A DNA stretch of 64,000 bases, taken from NCBI GenBank assembly GCA_025330725.1, contig JAIWND010000006.1, positions 1,116,001 to 1,180,000 on the forward strand. Direction: 5' to 3'. How positions within the stretch are numbered: position 1 is the stretch's first letter; each line of letters starts with the position of its first letter. The position numbers and the translations under genes are program-made. Origin of the DNA: Chlamydoabsidia padenii. Its lineage: Eukaryota > Mucoromycota > Mucoromycetes > Mucorales > Cunninghamellaceae. Below, piece after piece: positions 22,883 to 35,692 of this stretch. Below the pieces are notes generated by a model. That model saw only the letters and a list, made by a program, of their open reading frames with translations. It did not search any database and had not been told where the DNA came from.

Positions 22883-24463
22883 GATACCATCTTACTTCAC
22901 AACCCTCTTTAGTATAGCCAACATTATTCCCCTTTGTGAAATAATAAAAAACTCGACATCATCCTTCTCTGTCTTTGTCTTTTTTTTTTTCGGGCGGGGG
23001 GACAAAATCGGGATTTAAAAATCGGGAAGGGACAAAAAAGGGTGGTGGTGGGCTGTGCTATTTTTTTTTGCTCCTCTTCCCTTTCCTTTTTTTTTCAATT
23101 TGGAAAAATAGATCAGGTAAGATCCCCTTTGATCGATTGGATATGTCTTCATCAAGATTGGAAAGGTATTGTATAGGTACTTTTAACATTTGTGTGAACT
23201 CACCTAGGACCTTTTGTCACAGCCTATTGCTGTCCTCATTTAGGTGCTTCTCACCAATACACCTGGCCAACTGATATTTGAACGTAGGTATCAATTAAAA
23301 AGGAAAACTCGTACTGGTCATTTTGATGCCTGATAAACTCATCTTTATTTATTTTAGGACCTTTTTGACATGAACCATCGAACGGAATGCGGGTACTGCA
23401 CTATCAAAATCGTCTTGGAGCGAATTCACCAACTTTCAAATCGTAAGTCTTGGGTGTGGGGTAAAATAGGGGGGGGGCAGTATGTAATGAACTAACAGAC
23501 CTGGTTTGGTGATGGAAGTTGATTTTTAAAAATAGACTATCAAGATCTCGGCAACAAATACTGTCGGTTATACTAGCCAGGGCCACATCATCTCTACTCA
23601 TGAATCCAAAATGGGTGATTAAATCCTCCACTTGCACATGAAAAGGTAAGTACCAACTATGCATACACCTCCTCTCTTTTCTTTTCTCTTCTTTTGACTT
23701 TACACTTTTATTTTATAGGAAACACGACGACCAGATAGGACTTGGATTCACTTCAATAACTTATTAGACACAATGGCATAACAAGAGGACGACAATCTAC
23801 CTTTGCCAACATGACGATACCATCCATTACAGCCACCAAAATCAATATATGGGCAAACATCCCCTTGTCCGCCACCTCCTTACTGCCAAGACATACAGCC
23901 ATTGCCCTGAAATCAACCAACACGATGCATCCAAGGAAGCTATTCACACCACCTCATCAGCATCGCCTTTACCTCTAATTACCCATTTGGCTTTTTGTAC
24001 GACAACTACAGCACCTGACGATAATTTGATCTTACACCTTCACATTAGGGCAGCAACTGATCAAGGAACCATCGGAATTGAAACCGGCTCATCTGTTGAT
24101 CGATCGTATACAGCAAAAAAAAAGGACCAAAAACTGGGAACAACAACAACAAAAGGCGTCATTTTTGAATCGTGATGCCATACTCCACCTTGGTTATACT
24201 TTGTTATAGCCATATACCATAGCATAGCATTACTTTATAACTCATACTATAACACCAATAAAACATCATATTACAGCTTGACTCTAGTCTTTTTTTTTTT
24301 TTTTGTGCGTGTGTGTGCGTGATTTTACATTTATGCAACTTGTTATTTTTATTGGTGAGGGTGACCAAAATAGGATCTAAAAAGAAAAAAATAGGATTTA
24401 CAAGAAGGGGATGGAAAGGAGGTCAAGGAGGAATGTTGTCATGTTTCCATATGCACCGGGGGA
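22883..24463. other. Spacer with unresolved plus-strand exon candidates
   Basis: Exon-like pieces occur but do not close into one gene. One is at about 23359-23441, after a TTATTTTAG acceptor and ending at a GTAAGTCTTG donor, encoding FDMNHRTECGYCTIKIV. Another is a stretch from an acceptor-like TTATTAG at 23767, encoding QWHNKRTTIYLCQHDD and then an open frame to 24175. Between them all frames meet stops near 23610. No family is recognised. A diverged box TCGGGATTTAAA is at 23008-23019. AATAAA signals at 22945 fit the ALDH 3' end. Confidence 0.3.
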
Positions 24464-25723
24464 TTAGGAATGAAGAGGATGCCAATGGTCTTGATAACTA
24501 GGTGGTTCGGTTGGTAACGAAGGAGAAGACAAAGGTGACAAGAAAGAACAAGTTAATCCAGGCTGTTTTGTCTTGCGGGCATAAAGTTGACCAATCCACG
24601 TTGTCGGGGATAGTTGCTGCTGCAAAGAAGGACTCGAGTTCTTTTTCTTTGCATGTTTCTCTTTGATAAGAGTATTGATCACAGTAGATGAAGGAGAAGG
24701 TGCGGTGGGTTGAATAGTACCAGACGGATAGACAGGTAAAGTATGATAATCATCCAATGGGGATAGTAAGACAGAGATCGGAGTGTCCATCCATAGTTCC
24801 TTTGTTTCCCCATTGGCCAAAGTCAGCGTCAATGCAACTTGTACCCAATGTCGTACACGGATGATTCGATTGGCGGTGGTAGGGTGGACTTGGAGTGAAT
24901 CAGGTACCAAAAACACAAAGCGAGTTTCACGCCAATCATCATTCCCTTGTTGTTGCTGATGCTGTTGAAAAAGAGTAATCTCATGATGGAGAATACGGGT
25001 GGATTGCTTTGATGGGGCACGAAACTTTTGTCGCTCGATTAACTTTACGGTAATCTCGTCTAGAGAAAGGACAGAATCGGGGTTTGAAAAATATACTGAT
25101 ATCGGCAGGCTGGATCCAGGGGTCAAGTGAGCTATTTCGACGGCAATGTCGAGTTGGTCATACGGTGTGACATGATGCGTTTGAGTTATGCATCGTGGAC
25201 TATCTTGAGATGGTAATCGTACTAGTATTACCGATTGTTTTACTCTCCATTTGGTAGTCTTAAAATGAGATTGGCGATGTATTTGACAGATCAGTTTATA
25301 TCGAACATGACCAAGCCCGCATTCAATGGATTCTGATAATGTATTGGATAAAAGAATCTCAAAAGGAAAAGTGTGCTTTCCTTTTTTTAATTGCATAGGT
25401 GTGTGACATACTGGAATGATGGAGTCTACCAAGACTTGTTTATCCCATTGCTTTGATGCTGTTGAATAAGAGGGTCAGTCAATAGTGATTCAGGTGATAT
25501 CGGGTTTTTGAATATAAGCGGCGTTTGAAAATGCATTACCTTCTGGCCAACATGTTTTGGAGCTCCCAATGAATTGAATGGTAGCAGACTTCATATGTAT
25601 GGATCTCTTCAATTGTAGATGAATCACGCCACGTAAGATTGTAATGGTTTGCTTATCTTTTACCCCACCCAAATAAACAACTGGCTCAATTAGTTCAATT
25701 GATAATGATTTGAGTAAAAACAT
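24464..25723 (-). CDS. Alpha-arrestin (arrestin-domain adaptor)
   Basis: Two exons on the minus strand, 25723-25540 and 25458-24464, with a CAACAG acceptor, giving 392 residues. The first exon begins FLLKSLSIELIEPVVYLGG and continues ITILRGVIHLQL, the start of an arrestin N-domain. Exon 2 continues with FPFEILLSNTLSES, YKLICQIHR, and the C-domain VTPYDQLDIAVEI and LPISVYFSN. Near the end PPSY forms a PPxY motif, which in this family recruits Rsp5/Nedd4 ubiquitin ligases to membrane transporters. The Ser/Pro-rich tail is a likely phosphorylation region. Target transporter unknown. No exact box lies in the 5' flank. Confidence 0.8.
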
Positions 25724-26192
25724 GGTCAAGTGAGAGTGAGCAAATTCAAGGAGACTAAAACAAAAGGAAAAGGAAAGAGAGAAAGAAAAAAAAAAAAGAT
25801 CGATCTACCACTGAATGACTGATTGTAACTTATTTTATGTGTAGAACCATTCATCAAAAAAGGCGCACTTTATAAATATATATATATATATATGTGCTTC
25901 TCCTTGCATGATCTTCGCCCCCCTTCTCCTTCTTCTCCTTTGCCTAATCTTCTTATATCATAATATATTAACTGAGTGACATAAAAAAGTCTGTTTGTCT
26001 GTCGCCTCCTTATTACTAACCAAGCAACTTGTCTTTCTCACAATTCATTGTCTAACAAAATGGGCATGACACACACACAAAATCGAACCATACACGTTGC
26101 AGCAAAATCCAAATTTTGTTTCCGTCTAAATTAGGAAGTTGGGGGAAAGATAAAAACTTTTTTTTTTCTGCTTTTCTTTCTCTTTCTCTTCC

Positions 26193-26260
<68 letters not shown>

Positions 26261-26352
26261 TGGGCGGACCACTTGTTTTTTACCTCTCTCTCTCTTCCTC
26301 TTAAACACACATTGATTCCTTCGACCAAATTACCTTTTACAAGTTGGTTCGA
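25724..26352. other. Divergent promoter region between arrestin and kinase genes
   Basis: Start codons of two divergent genes lie 629 bp apart. It holds a TATATATATA run near 25877-25893 and a 62-nt T tract next to the kinase gene. No gene is seen. Confidence 0.55.
26196..26257 (+). repeat. 62-nt poly-T tract in the kinase promoter
   Basis: Uninterrupted T run ending 95 bp upstream of the kinase start codon. Long poly(dA:dT) tracts exclude nucleosomes. Exact length is subject to sequencing error. Confidence 0.9.
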
Positions 26353-28308
26353 ATGACTCCACTTGTGCGTCAAAAATACGACTTGGTCACCCCTGAACGG
26401 TCTTTACCCTCTTCACCGTCTTTATCACCTGCACAGATTACTCATGAAGTAGCTAATTGTCATACCATTACTAAAGCGGTGGACCTCACTGAACTGGCAA
26501 AGCTCTTACAAAAGGCTTCTACTTCTTCCTCATCTCGCGGCTCACATGGACCTCGACCACGATCACAATTAGTCTTGACTTCTAAACCTCCATCACCAAG
26601 CTCATCAACATCTTCTTCACCAACGTTATCACCTTTACCACCACCTGTACATACAAAAGGTAAAGATAATTTGGACAACAATACCAGCAGCCAAGCCAAA
26701 TCAAGATCACCACCTCGACTTACTATATCAACAGCTAATACCAACCAACGACCACCTCTTCAACATCGACCAGCCACCTGCTCAACTCCAACTCAATTTA
26801 TATTCAAAAAGCCTGAATATGATCAACATTATCATGATACACACTTCCATCATCATCATCCACCACCACGGCGACCTCAACCAAAGAAACGAACATCAAC
26901 ACTTTCTACCAATGGATTATCTTTACTATCACCGTCATCATCATCACCACCAATCGAACGACGGGACTCGCCAGCACTCACATGGACTGATCTTCGACGC
27001 TTCTTTGTACCAGATGTAACAGCGGACTTTAACAAGGATGATATCACTTTTGGTAACCAATTTCGGAAAAACATAGGCACTCGTTATGGTACATGGGGTA
27101 AGTAGGGGAAAAAAAGGAAGAAGAAGAAAAAAAAAAAGGAGCAATGACTAATTACTACCACTTCTACTCTTCTTCTTCATATATATATATGGTTAGGACG
27201 TTATATTGGAAAGGGGGCAGGTGGATCAGTACGCTTGATTCGTCGGGCATCAGATCAAAAAACCTTCGCCGTCAAACAATTCCGAAAGCGACTTGCTCAA
27301 GAAACAGAAAAAGACTATGTGAAAAAGGTGACGGCAGAATTCTGTATTGGCTCGGCTCTACATCATCCCAATGTGATCGAAACCCTGGATATCATTCAAG
27401 AAGATGCACAGTTTTATGAAATCATGGAATACGCCCCGAACGATGTTTTTAATGTGGTGATGAGTGGCATGATGTCACGAGAAGAAATCGCATGTTGCTG
27501 GCGCCAGCTGTTACAAGGCTTGTCTTACATGCACGGACTGGGAATTGCTCACCGGGATTTGAAATTGGATAATCTGGTCTTGGACTCTTATGGTATACTC
27601 AAGATCATTGACTTTGGTTGTGCCACCGTCTTCCGGTCTCCTTTTGCTCTTACTGATGGCAGCGACAATAAAACGAACAAACTACCGGTGACTTTCTCTA
27701 AAGGCATCTTTGGCTCGGATCCTTATATTGCTCCTGAACAATATACTCAACCTTCTTATGATCCTTGTATGGCGGATATCTGGTCTTGTGCTATCATTTT
27801 TATCTGCATGACCATTCGACGATTCCCATGGCGACTACCTCGGCACTCTGATCCATCCTTCTTGGCTTTTAGTACTCAACCACAACAACCTTTCCGATTA
27901 CTGAAACTATTACCTCGGGAATCACGATCGGTGATTGCCTCCATGCTCGATATTCAACCTAAGCGACGTGCTACTCTGAAACAGATCATCGACGATACTT
28001 GGGTGAAATCAATTGACGTTTGTGGCATAAAGGAACCAGGCGCTAATCATGTTCACCATGTCCTTGTCATGCCTACGACGGCGATGACTCTATCGCCGGA
28101 AGACTCACCAGTAGATCATCTCCAGCGACAGAGCAAGTTGCCCTCTCATCAACGCCAACATTTAGTGATCGTCACACCTGAACCTCCTGGGGTTGTTGCG
28201 GAAAAAGAAAAACGAAAACGACATTCTACTCCTCCGGTTCGACTTGCACCCATTGCTCCACCGAAAAAGGTCTCTCCTTCGTCATCTAGCTCTGCCAAAC
28301 CCCAATAA
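26353..28308 (+). CDS. Serine/threonine protein kinase, fungal Hal4/Sat4-Npr1 group
   Basis: Two exons, 26353-27097 and 27197-28308, giving 618 residues. The start is the ATG of [10 protein letters not shown]; the only earlier in-frame option is a TTG. The N-terminal 245 residues are low-complexity, rich in Ser, Pro and Thr, with a His-rich patch. The kinase domain follows: glycine loop GKGAGGSV (codon split by the intron), VAIK-type lysine in FAVKQF, catalytic loop [11 protein letters not shown] in IDFGCATVF, and [21 protein letters not shown] is typical of the fungal HAL/NPR1 kinases that regulate plasma-membrane K+ and nutrient transporters. Hydrophobic-rich C-terminal extension of about 100 residues contains Pro/Ser stretches. 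Functional linkage to the divergent arrestin gene is possible but unproven. Confidence 0.88.
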
Positions 28309-29337
28309 TAAATACCTAGTCATACATTCCTCTTTAACTATAACTACTGTGGATTTACATTTGATATCAATCCTCACCTTGTCTCCTATTGTAAATCATT
28401 TTAAATAAAAAATACTTTTTTAATCATCATTGTCTCCTGATCGGCACTTGAAACTTGATTTTTTTTTATGCTTTGTGTATTATGATTCCAAATGATGATT
28501 GGTTTGTATTAAGCAATAGGCGAAAAAAAAAGACTCGTCGCCGGGGTTTAAAACAACAAACTGGTTGCATGAATCACACGTTTCTCAATGAGTATCGTTT
28601 CCAGTTCAATTGCGGTAAGGTTTGTCAAGAACGACGATTAATCATTCCATTTATACTCAAGGGGAATTTGCATGCATGGATACCATGAAAACTCTATCGA
28701 TCTGTGCGTCAGGTAAGAAGGGGGGGAAAGCTTGTTGTTATTTGTTGTTTACTCTATGTATACCCAGGTGGGAACCTCTATTCTTGTCTCTTTTACCGAT
28801 GGCGTTTTTCATGTATGCACATTAAATGGCTTATACTTTTTCTCCTTTTCTTTACCATAGACTTTTTCTGACAACATGAAAATGGCGCACCAAGGCATTT
28901 GTCGGTGTTTCAAATACACCCTTTGTTGCATCAAGACGAAAGAGGTGAATTACATACAACGGATTTGCTTGAAAGAATGGATGGTGTAAAGATAAATCAC
29001 ATTCGTGGGTATCATGTGCTCTTTTTCGTGTCGCCTTGGAATGAAAGCTATTACTATGTGGTACCTGTCTTTTATATGGATATGGTAGTACCCAGCTCTA
29101 TTCATATGACACTATATACAATAACTAATATCTATGAACATTTGTATCATTGATGTTTATTTATAATGATGAGGTACTTTCAACAAGGGGGCAAAACGGG
29201 GAATTGTCGGGATTTGAAACTTGCATTGTGTGTCATGTGAGCGCGCCTTGAAAGAGTTTACCCCGTCCACCCCCCCTTTTTTTTTTTTGTTTCTCTTTCT
29301 CTTTCTCTTCTTTTTTTTTTTTCATATACCCATTACT
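28309..29337. other. Spacer with doubtful short frames
   Basis: A frame near 28926-29153 encodes HQDERGELHTTDLLERMDG and looks slightly coding, but has no clear start or partner exon. A box variant CCGGGGTTTAAA is at 28541-28552, and a near-exact box (29207) sits before the MBOAT gene. Otherwise I see nothing. Confidence 0.3.
29207..29218 (+). promoter_or_regulatory. GCGGGATTTGAA box variant upstream of the MBOAT gene
   Basis: TCGGGATTTGAA (11 of 12), 119 bp before the start codon, sense orientation. Confidence 0.55.
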
Positions 29338-30990
29338 ATGCAACATCCGACAGCTATATTATCAGATATAATAGGTGTACCAGAATCGACCTTGCGATTG
29401 ATCATTACCATCTTGTTGGCTTACCCTGTGGCAGCAGGATTCCGGTCTCTCTATTCCAACAAACCAAATCAACAAAAAGACGACCAAACCAAAGAAGACT
29501 TTACAAGGACACTCACTGCTCGCAATCGGTATATTTTAATCTCTGGTTTATCGTTGGCGTCTTTTTTTGGTGGTTGGACTATTGCTCATGGTGTGGTGAC
29601 GTTGGCTGTCAGCTATGGTTTATGTTTAGCCTTTCAACGACAACGCACCATGGCGGTGACATTGGTATGGATCTTCAACGCGGCTTATCTCTTGACAGGA
29701 TACTATACAAAAGTGGCGGACGACTATGATATTTCTTGGACAATGCCTCAATGCATTATATGTTTGCGACTCATGGGATTCAGTATGGACTTTATGGATG
29801 GGGACTCTTCACGTACTGAAACAACCACAACAACAACCACTGTGACGGTGACAACAACGACTTTGGTGAAGGATAATGATAACAACAAGCCTTCTTCTTC
29901 AACCACTACGGTGAAAAAGGTAGGTCCAGCACCAAGACCTTTATCTTTTGGTGCCAACTCGGCTTTGACGACCCTTCCCCCCTTTACTCAAGTGGCAGCG
30001 TATTGCTTTTATCCCTCTTCCTTCCTCATTGGTCCTCAATTCTCCTTCTCTCTTTATCACGAATGGTTGCTTTTTTACAATACTCAAGATCCCGACTCTT
30101 CTTCTACCAAATCAAGGCAACAAATGCAGTATGTGCTCCAATGTTTTGGCTGGGCGGTGTTTTATCTAGCAATGCAACAACTCGTGGGATCACATTTCCC
30201 AACTTCGTATCTCTTGACTTCTGATTATGCTTCCTTGGGTCCTCTTTATCGTTTTGGAATCTTTTGGGTGTCTGGAAAATTCGTATTTATAAAGTATTTG
30301 GGTGTTTGGCTGCTAACAGAGGGTAAGTATGGCATTTAATGGACTAACAAGAGGGAGAGAAGAGAAAAAAAAGTGAAAAGGGGGAAGCTTGATTGCCTCT
30401 TATCTTTACTATCTTTAGGTGCGACAGCATTATTTGGAATTGGCTACGAAGGAATAAACTCGGAAGGACGACATTCTTTTGCCGGTCTTGCTAATGTCAA
30501 CCCGATAAAGTACGAAACCGCCACCTCACTCGAACATATCATCAGCAGCTTCAACATCAATACCAACTTTTGGTCCAAATACTATGTATTTAAACGATTA
30601 CGATGGATGGGGTCTAAAACGGGGTCGCAAACAGGTACTTTGGCGTTCCTCGCCATTTGGCATGGCTTCCATTATGGTTATTTTTCTACTTTTTTGCTGG
30701 AATTCTTGGACGTACTTGCCGAAGGAATTCTCAGAAAATGGGTGGCTCTGGTCCCTTTCCCTGATCGTGTTACTTGGATTAAAAACGCTTTGGCCTGGTT
30801 CGTATGCTCTTCGACGCTTTACTATGCAGGGGTGGGGTTTGATTTGCTGACCTTCTCTTCCTCTTGGGCCGCATATCGGCAAGTCTTCTTTTATGGCCAT
30901 GTTGGTTTGGTCATTCTCTTTGCCTCTTCCTTCCTGCTGCCTTTGTCTAAAAAAGTGGTGGTCACGGTGCATAAAAATAAAAAAGAATAG
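29338..30990 (+). CDS. ALE1: MBOAT-family lysophospholipid acyltransferase (Ale1/LPCAT-like)
   Basis: Two exons, 29338-30322 and 30419-30990, giving 518 residues. It transfers acyl groups from acyl-CoA to lysophospholipids in the ER (Lands cycle). It is multi-spanning, with conserved FLIGPQFSFSLY, and in exon 2 NINTNFWSKYYVFKRLRWMG followed by the catalytic His segment FLAIWHGFHYGY, the MBOAT H-G-x-x-x-G-Y signature. A Thr-rich insert with TETTTTTTTVTVTTTTL near residues 160-180 is unusual and probably a cytosolic loop. The gene symbol is by family resemblance to yeast Ale1, not by alignment. The intron donor is GTAAGT. Confidence 0.88.
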
Positions 30991-31625
30991 GTTAATTGGT
31001 GTTAGAATAGATCTGGTAGACTAGTTATTTATTTTAACAATGACATGTTTTAAAAACAGAACAATAAACAACAACATCTTATAACATTGATCTTTGTCTT
31101 TAATCAAAAAGGATTTTACTCAAAATACAAATGGCTTTCCTTTGAGGAGATCAGTTGATCCTAATTCGCCGTTTGGTATTCGGTACCTGATTTCTGCCTC
31201 GGTCATGCGGAAACATTTCAATCCCGGCAATACTGATGCCGTGAGAAGTATTTACATCTGTGATGGAAGTCCATTAAAACATGTTTACCAAGTACGTTTT
31301 AATATACTGTGTGATAGATGTTGAGGCTTCCCAGTCGATCTTATGTGGAGTTTAAAATACATATTCTCTTTTTCCCCTGTATCATTCGCATCCCATAAAA
31401 TACCACTATTTCCCTAATCCTTTTAAATATACAACATGGTTTTATTATGTTTTGGTTCTAACAATTGAATTTATAAATGGGGGGGGGGAGGATTGGGGGT
31501 TGTTTTAAGTAATAATATAACTAACTAGAATATAAAATATAAAAAAAATGGATAAGCTACTATATAAAGGAAGATAAAGACCAATAAAAAACCAGAGAGA
31601 CAAGTCAAGGGAGTATTACACCAGT
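30991..31625. other. Convergent 3' spacer
   Basis: Holds the 3' UTRs of the MBOAT and ATP1 genes, with AATAAA near 31062 and AT-rich sequence. A diverged box TTTCAATCCCGG lies near 31216. No gene is seen. Confidence 0.55.
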
Positions 31626-33582
31626 TTAAGCAATGAAGGACTTGGTGTGGGTGTCGCAAATGTCACGGAGCTTGCCTTCCAAATCCTTGGAGAGCACACC
31701 TTGAGAGCGGATTTCTTCGAGGACGTCCTTGTGTTCAGCAGAGATGTAAGAGATAAAGTCCTTTTCCCAGTCAACCACCTTTTGGACAGGGATCTTGTCG
31801 AGGAAACCGTTCACACCAGCAAAGACAATAGGGACTTGGACTTGGATGGACAAGGGAGAGTATTGAGGTTGCTTCAACAATTCGGTCAAACGGGCACCAC
31901 GGTTCAACAAGAATTGAGTGGAGGCATCCAAATCGGAACCGAATTGAGCAAAGGCAGCGACTTCACGGTATTGGGCCAAGAAGAGCTTGAGGGAACCAGC
32001 GACTTGCTTCATGGCCTTGGTTTGAGCAGCAGATCCGACACGAGACACAGAGAGACCGACGTTGATGGAAGGACGGATACCCTTGAAGAAGAGTTCGGCT
32101 TCCAAGAAGATTTGACCATCAGTGATAGAGATAACGTTGGTGGGAATATAAGCAGACACATCACTACAAGTAGATTAGGAAGAGAGAGAGAGAGAGAGGG
32201 TCAGTTCATTGTCATTTACCGATTTAGTTTGATGATAATAACTTACCCGCCTTGAGTTTCAATGATGGGCAAAGCAGTCATGGAACCATAACCAAAGTCC
32301 TTGTTCATCTTGGCAGCACGTTCCAACAAACGAGAGTGGAGGTAGAAGACATCACCAGGGTAAGCTTCACGACCAGGAGGACGACGAAGCAAGAGAGACA
32401 TTTGACGGTAAGCAACAGCTTGCTTGGACAAATCGTCATAGATGATCAAAGAGTGACGACCATTGTCACGGAACCATTCACCAAAAGCAGCACCAGAGAA
32501 AGGAGCAAGGTATTGGAGAGGAGCAGCTTCAGAGGCAGTAGCAGCAACGACAATGGTGTACTTCATGGCATCGTTTTCTTCCAAAGTACGGACCAATTGA
32601 GCGACAGTGGAACGCTTTTGACCGACGGCAACGTAGATACAGTACAATTTCTTGGCTTCATCCGATCCATTGTTCCAGTTCTTTTGGTTGAGAATAGTGT
32701 CGAGAGCCACAGCGGTCTTACCAGTTTGACGATCACCAATAATCAATTCACGTTGACCACGACCAATGGGCACCATGGAATCGACAGACTTGATACCAGT
32801 TTGCATAGGTTCGTTGACAGAGTGACGGGGCAAGATACCGGGGGCCTTGACTTGGACACGAGAGCGACCAGTGGTTTCCAAAGGTCCTTTACCATCAATG
32901 GGGTTACCGAGAGCATCGACCACACGACCCAAGATACCAGGACCGACAGGGACATCGACAATAGCACCAGTACGCTTGACAGTATCACCTTCCTTGATCA
33001 AACGATCGTTACCGAACACCACAATACCGACGTTATCAGCTTCCAAGTTAAGAGCCATACCCTATACACCCCCAGTTAGTTATTCATTGCCTCATTACAT
33101 ACAAGCACTCCCCTTTTTTTCTTTCTTGCTTACTTACCTTGAGACCGCTGGAGAATTCAACCATTTCTTCGGCTTGGACGTTCTTCAAACCATAGACACG
33201 AGCAATACCATCACCAATGGACAAGACACGACCAGTTTCTTGAAGGTTGGCTTCAGAAGAAGAACCCAAGATGCGTTCTTCAAGAATGGAAGACACTTCA
33301 GAGGTGGAAGGCTTGGCAGTGGCGTAAGTACGAGCAGCAGTGGCGACGGCACCGAGGTTGAGACGAGTCTATAATGAGAAGAGAAGATGAGTGCATGGTT
33401 CGATAAAACTGAATCGTTGATCGTTTCGTTGTCAATTAGGATCACTACAGTTTCTTTCTTCCCCACAGGGAAAAAGAAGATGAGCGTCTTTTTTTTTGTC
33501 TTTTCTTTTTGATGCTTACAGCAGCCAAGGCACTACGTTGAATGGCCAAAGGTCGAGCAAGGCGGGTGATGTTTCGAAGCAT
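31626..33582 (-). CDS. ATP1: ATP synthase F1 subunit alpha, mitochondrial
   Basis: Four minus-strand exons: 33582-33520, 33368-33138, 33061-32247 and 32163-31626, giving 548 residues, the normal length. It is a core non-catalytic nucleotide-binding subunit of the F1 motor. The N-terminus [20 protein letters not shown] is a typical basic amphipathic mitochondrial presequence. Motifs seen are GDRQTGKT (P-loop), [23 protein letters not shown] and [24 protein letters not shown] sequence, plus the C-terminal helical domain ending SFIA. Codon bias is strong, as expected for a highly expressed gene; long antisense frames over it are artefacts of that bias. The 5' flank shows no exact box. Confidence 0.97.
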
Positions 33583-35692
33583 GATAAATGTAGGTTCAAA
33601 AAAAAAAAGGAAAGAGAGAGAAAGAAGAAAAAAAAGGCAACAGGATAAAAAATAAAGATTTTCAATCTCCTTCAAGGGGGTCGCCGATGAAAAAACACAG
33701 GGTTGAACAGCCACAAGGCGTCATCACTTAACGAAGGCTGTCGGTTTATGAATACACCAGCAAAACCTCGGACCTTCAATACCTTGGGATGGTCAACCTG
33801 ATCACACTGGATAACTTTTGTGAATTATGATCCTATATATAGTATCCATAACCTAACATTCATGCCGATCCCCAACACATCAATCCTTTTATAACCCCTT
33901 GACATTAGTTTATTCATCATTTCATTTCATCCTATAACATTTAAAACACCGCCAAGTAAACTTTATTAAAGAGGGAATGATAGTATAAAGTAGGATTGCT
34001 AATAACACTACTAATAAAGTAATCCATATAAAGTAAAAAGGTAGCACGTACACCCAAGGTACAATGGAGGTGTGGGGGGGAAGTATATTCAAAGATGTTG
34101 TTGATCCAAATCGATGCTTATTGTATGATGTTGATCGAATCATAGGAGAGAGAAGGAGAGAGGGGAATAAGGGATTAGATATAATGTTTACAGATCGATC
34201 AATTAACTTCATTAGATAAGATTACACCCACCAAAAAAACACGAGAGCCTGATCAATTGGGGTCCTCCTATTAAGACTTGATCATGGGGAGGGGGGTTGG
34301 ATCATCAAAGACCGTGCTTCATAGATCTTTAACATGAGTATTTGTTCCATCTTTTTTTTTTTTTTTCTCCCATAAACTTCATACCTATAGGTTTCTACAG
34401 AGTTGCCATTCGTGATTCATGCATACCATCCTTATTTAATTGGGAGTGTCTATAATAAAAGAGTTGGATGTATACAATATGATTAGATCTATACTTTGTG
34501 TGTAGGAGGAAGGTTTTACCAGCCAGATCCAAATCTAATCATATGTAAAATAAAAGTCGTAAGTGGGGATGTTATATCATTCTTCGTAAAACAGGTAGTG
34601 TACTATTGTTGTTGTTGGTATAATAGTGATAGATGCTGATGAAGACATAAAAAAAATGATGATTGACGCCTTTATGAGTTAATCCTGCCTGTTCATATCG
34701 ATGTGTTCGAGTCAAACCATTGTGTTGCATCCTATACTATATGGGACCTTTCGTATACCAATGGCTTACCCTTACCATCAAAATAAAAAGAGATTCCAAA
34801 TGGTTCAAGTTAATTTCAAGTCCCGGCAACTCTTTTTGGTGATACTTACCATTTTGCATAATCATGATGGTTTCCAACCTAGCATAGATAGATAATGTCA
34901 CCATCCCCGTTCATCTTCAATGATGCCTACAAGAGATAGATTTGGGTTTTCTTGATCCAGGAGTAGTCGCCATCATAAATGATAGTATTGGCCAATGGAG
35001 AGTTCCTTCACTATTGTAAAGAGTATTCCTACCACCTTGTCGATGCCATGTGCATCAAGTTGGTCTATTTAACAGATGCTTATCTATGAGAGAATAATAA
35101 AAATAAAAATAAAAAGTTGGTCAATAATTAAACAAGACTCGATGTGTATTCCATTTTTTCCATACCAGATTCGTGTCACTTGTCAGTAAAGCAAGTCTAG
35201 GACCATAGTCTTTTGAGTGTATATAATAGTTTGTCTACAGCAAGAAATCAATAATGGAATATTGAAAAAAGGTTGTTAGTACATTATCGTTGGTCTTTTA
35301 TGAGCAGTTCGCCCCAATTACTATACCTATGCCACTGAGATCTGCGGTACTATCTTGGTCATCATGATCGGGTTTAACAAGAGTGAATAACGTTATTTAT
35401 GAGAGAGTATGAATGTCAGCAACACGGTTAATTGAGATGTACGTGAAAAAAAGCAAACGAAATAACAGAGCGATGAATCTTTTTTTTTTTTTTTCATTCA
35501 TGAGCGGCATTCGAAGCATTAATAGGAGCTAAGAATAAACTGTCAGCCAAGATTTTTTGAAACACGGGAATCGATTCCGATTGGTCTGTCGGCATTGAAA
35601 ATCATGGCGTTGAGTCACTCTTTTTTTTTTTTCTCACCGATTCCATTTTATTCCACTCTTCTTTTTATCTTATCAACGCAAAACAGAATATA
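33583..35692. other. Long spacer between ATP1 and the RVSF gene
   Basis: Mostly AT-rich with no clear gene except a small membrane frame at 33922-34212. A diverged box TTTCAAGTCCCGG lies near 34813, and GCGGCATTCGAA at 35501-35512, 180 bp upstream of the next gene. A T tract is at 35479-35494. Confidence 0.45.
33922..34212 (-). CDS. Hypothetical small single-pass membrane protein
   Basis: Uninterrupted frame of 96 codons starting with ATG. It has one strong hydrophobic segment, VLPFYFIWITLLVVLLAILL, followed by a basic end with a CFKCYR motif. Nothing else supports it: no splice sites, no homology that I recognise, and AT-rich spacer can produce such frames by chance. Confidence 0.2.
   Translation of the reverse strand: MKLIDRSVNIISNPLFPSLLLSPMIRSTSYNKHRFGSTTSLNILPPHTSIVPWVYVLPFYFIWITLLVVLLAILLYTIIPSLIKFTWRCFKCYRMK

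Noticed and set aside
26126..26373. Lysine-rich frames at the 62-nt T tract, and similar poly-Lys or poly-Phe frames at 11174-11486
   Set aside because: They are translations of homopolymer runs with no other support.
31647..33466. Long plus-strand frames over the ATP1 exons
   Set aside because: They are antisense shadows of a highly biased gene; the minus strand encodes a complete ATP synthase alpha.
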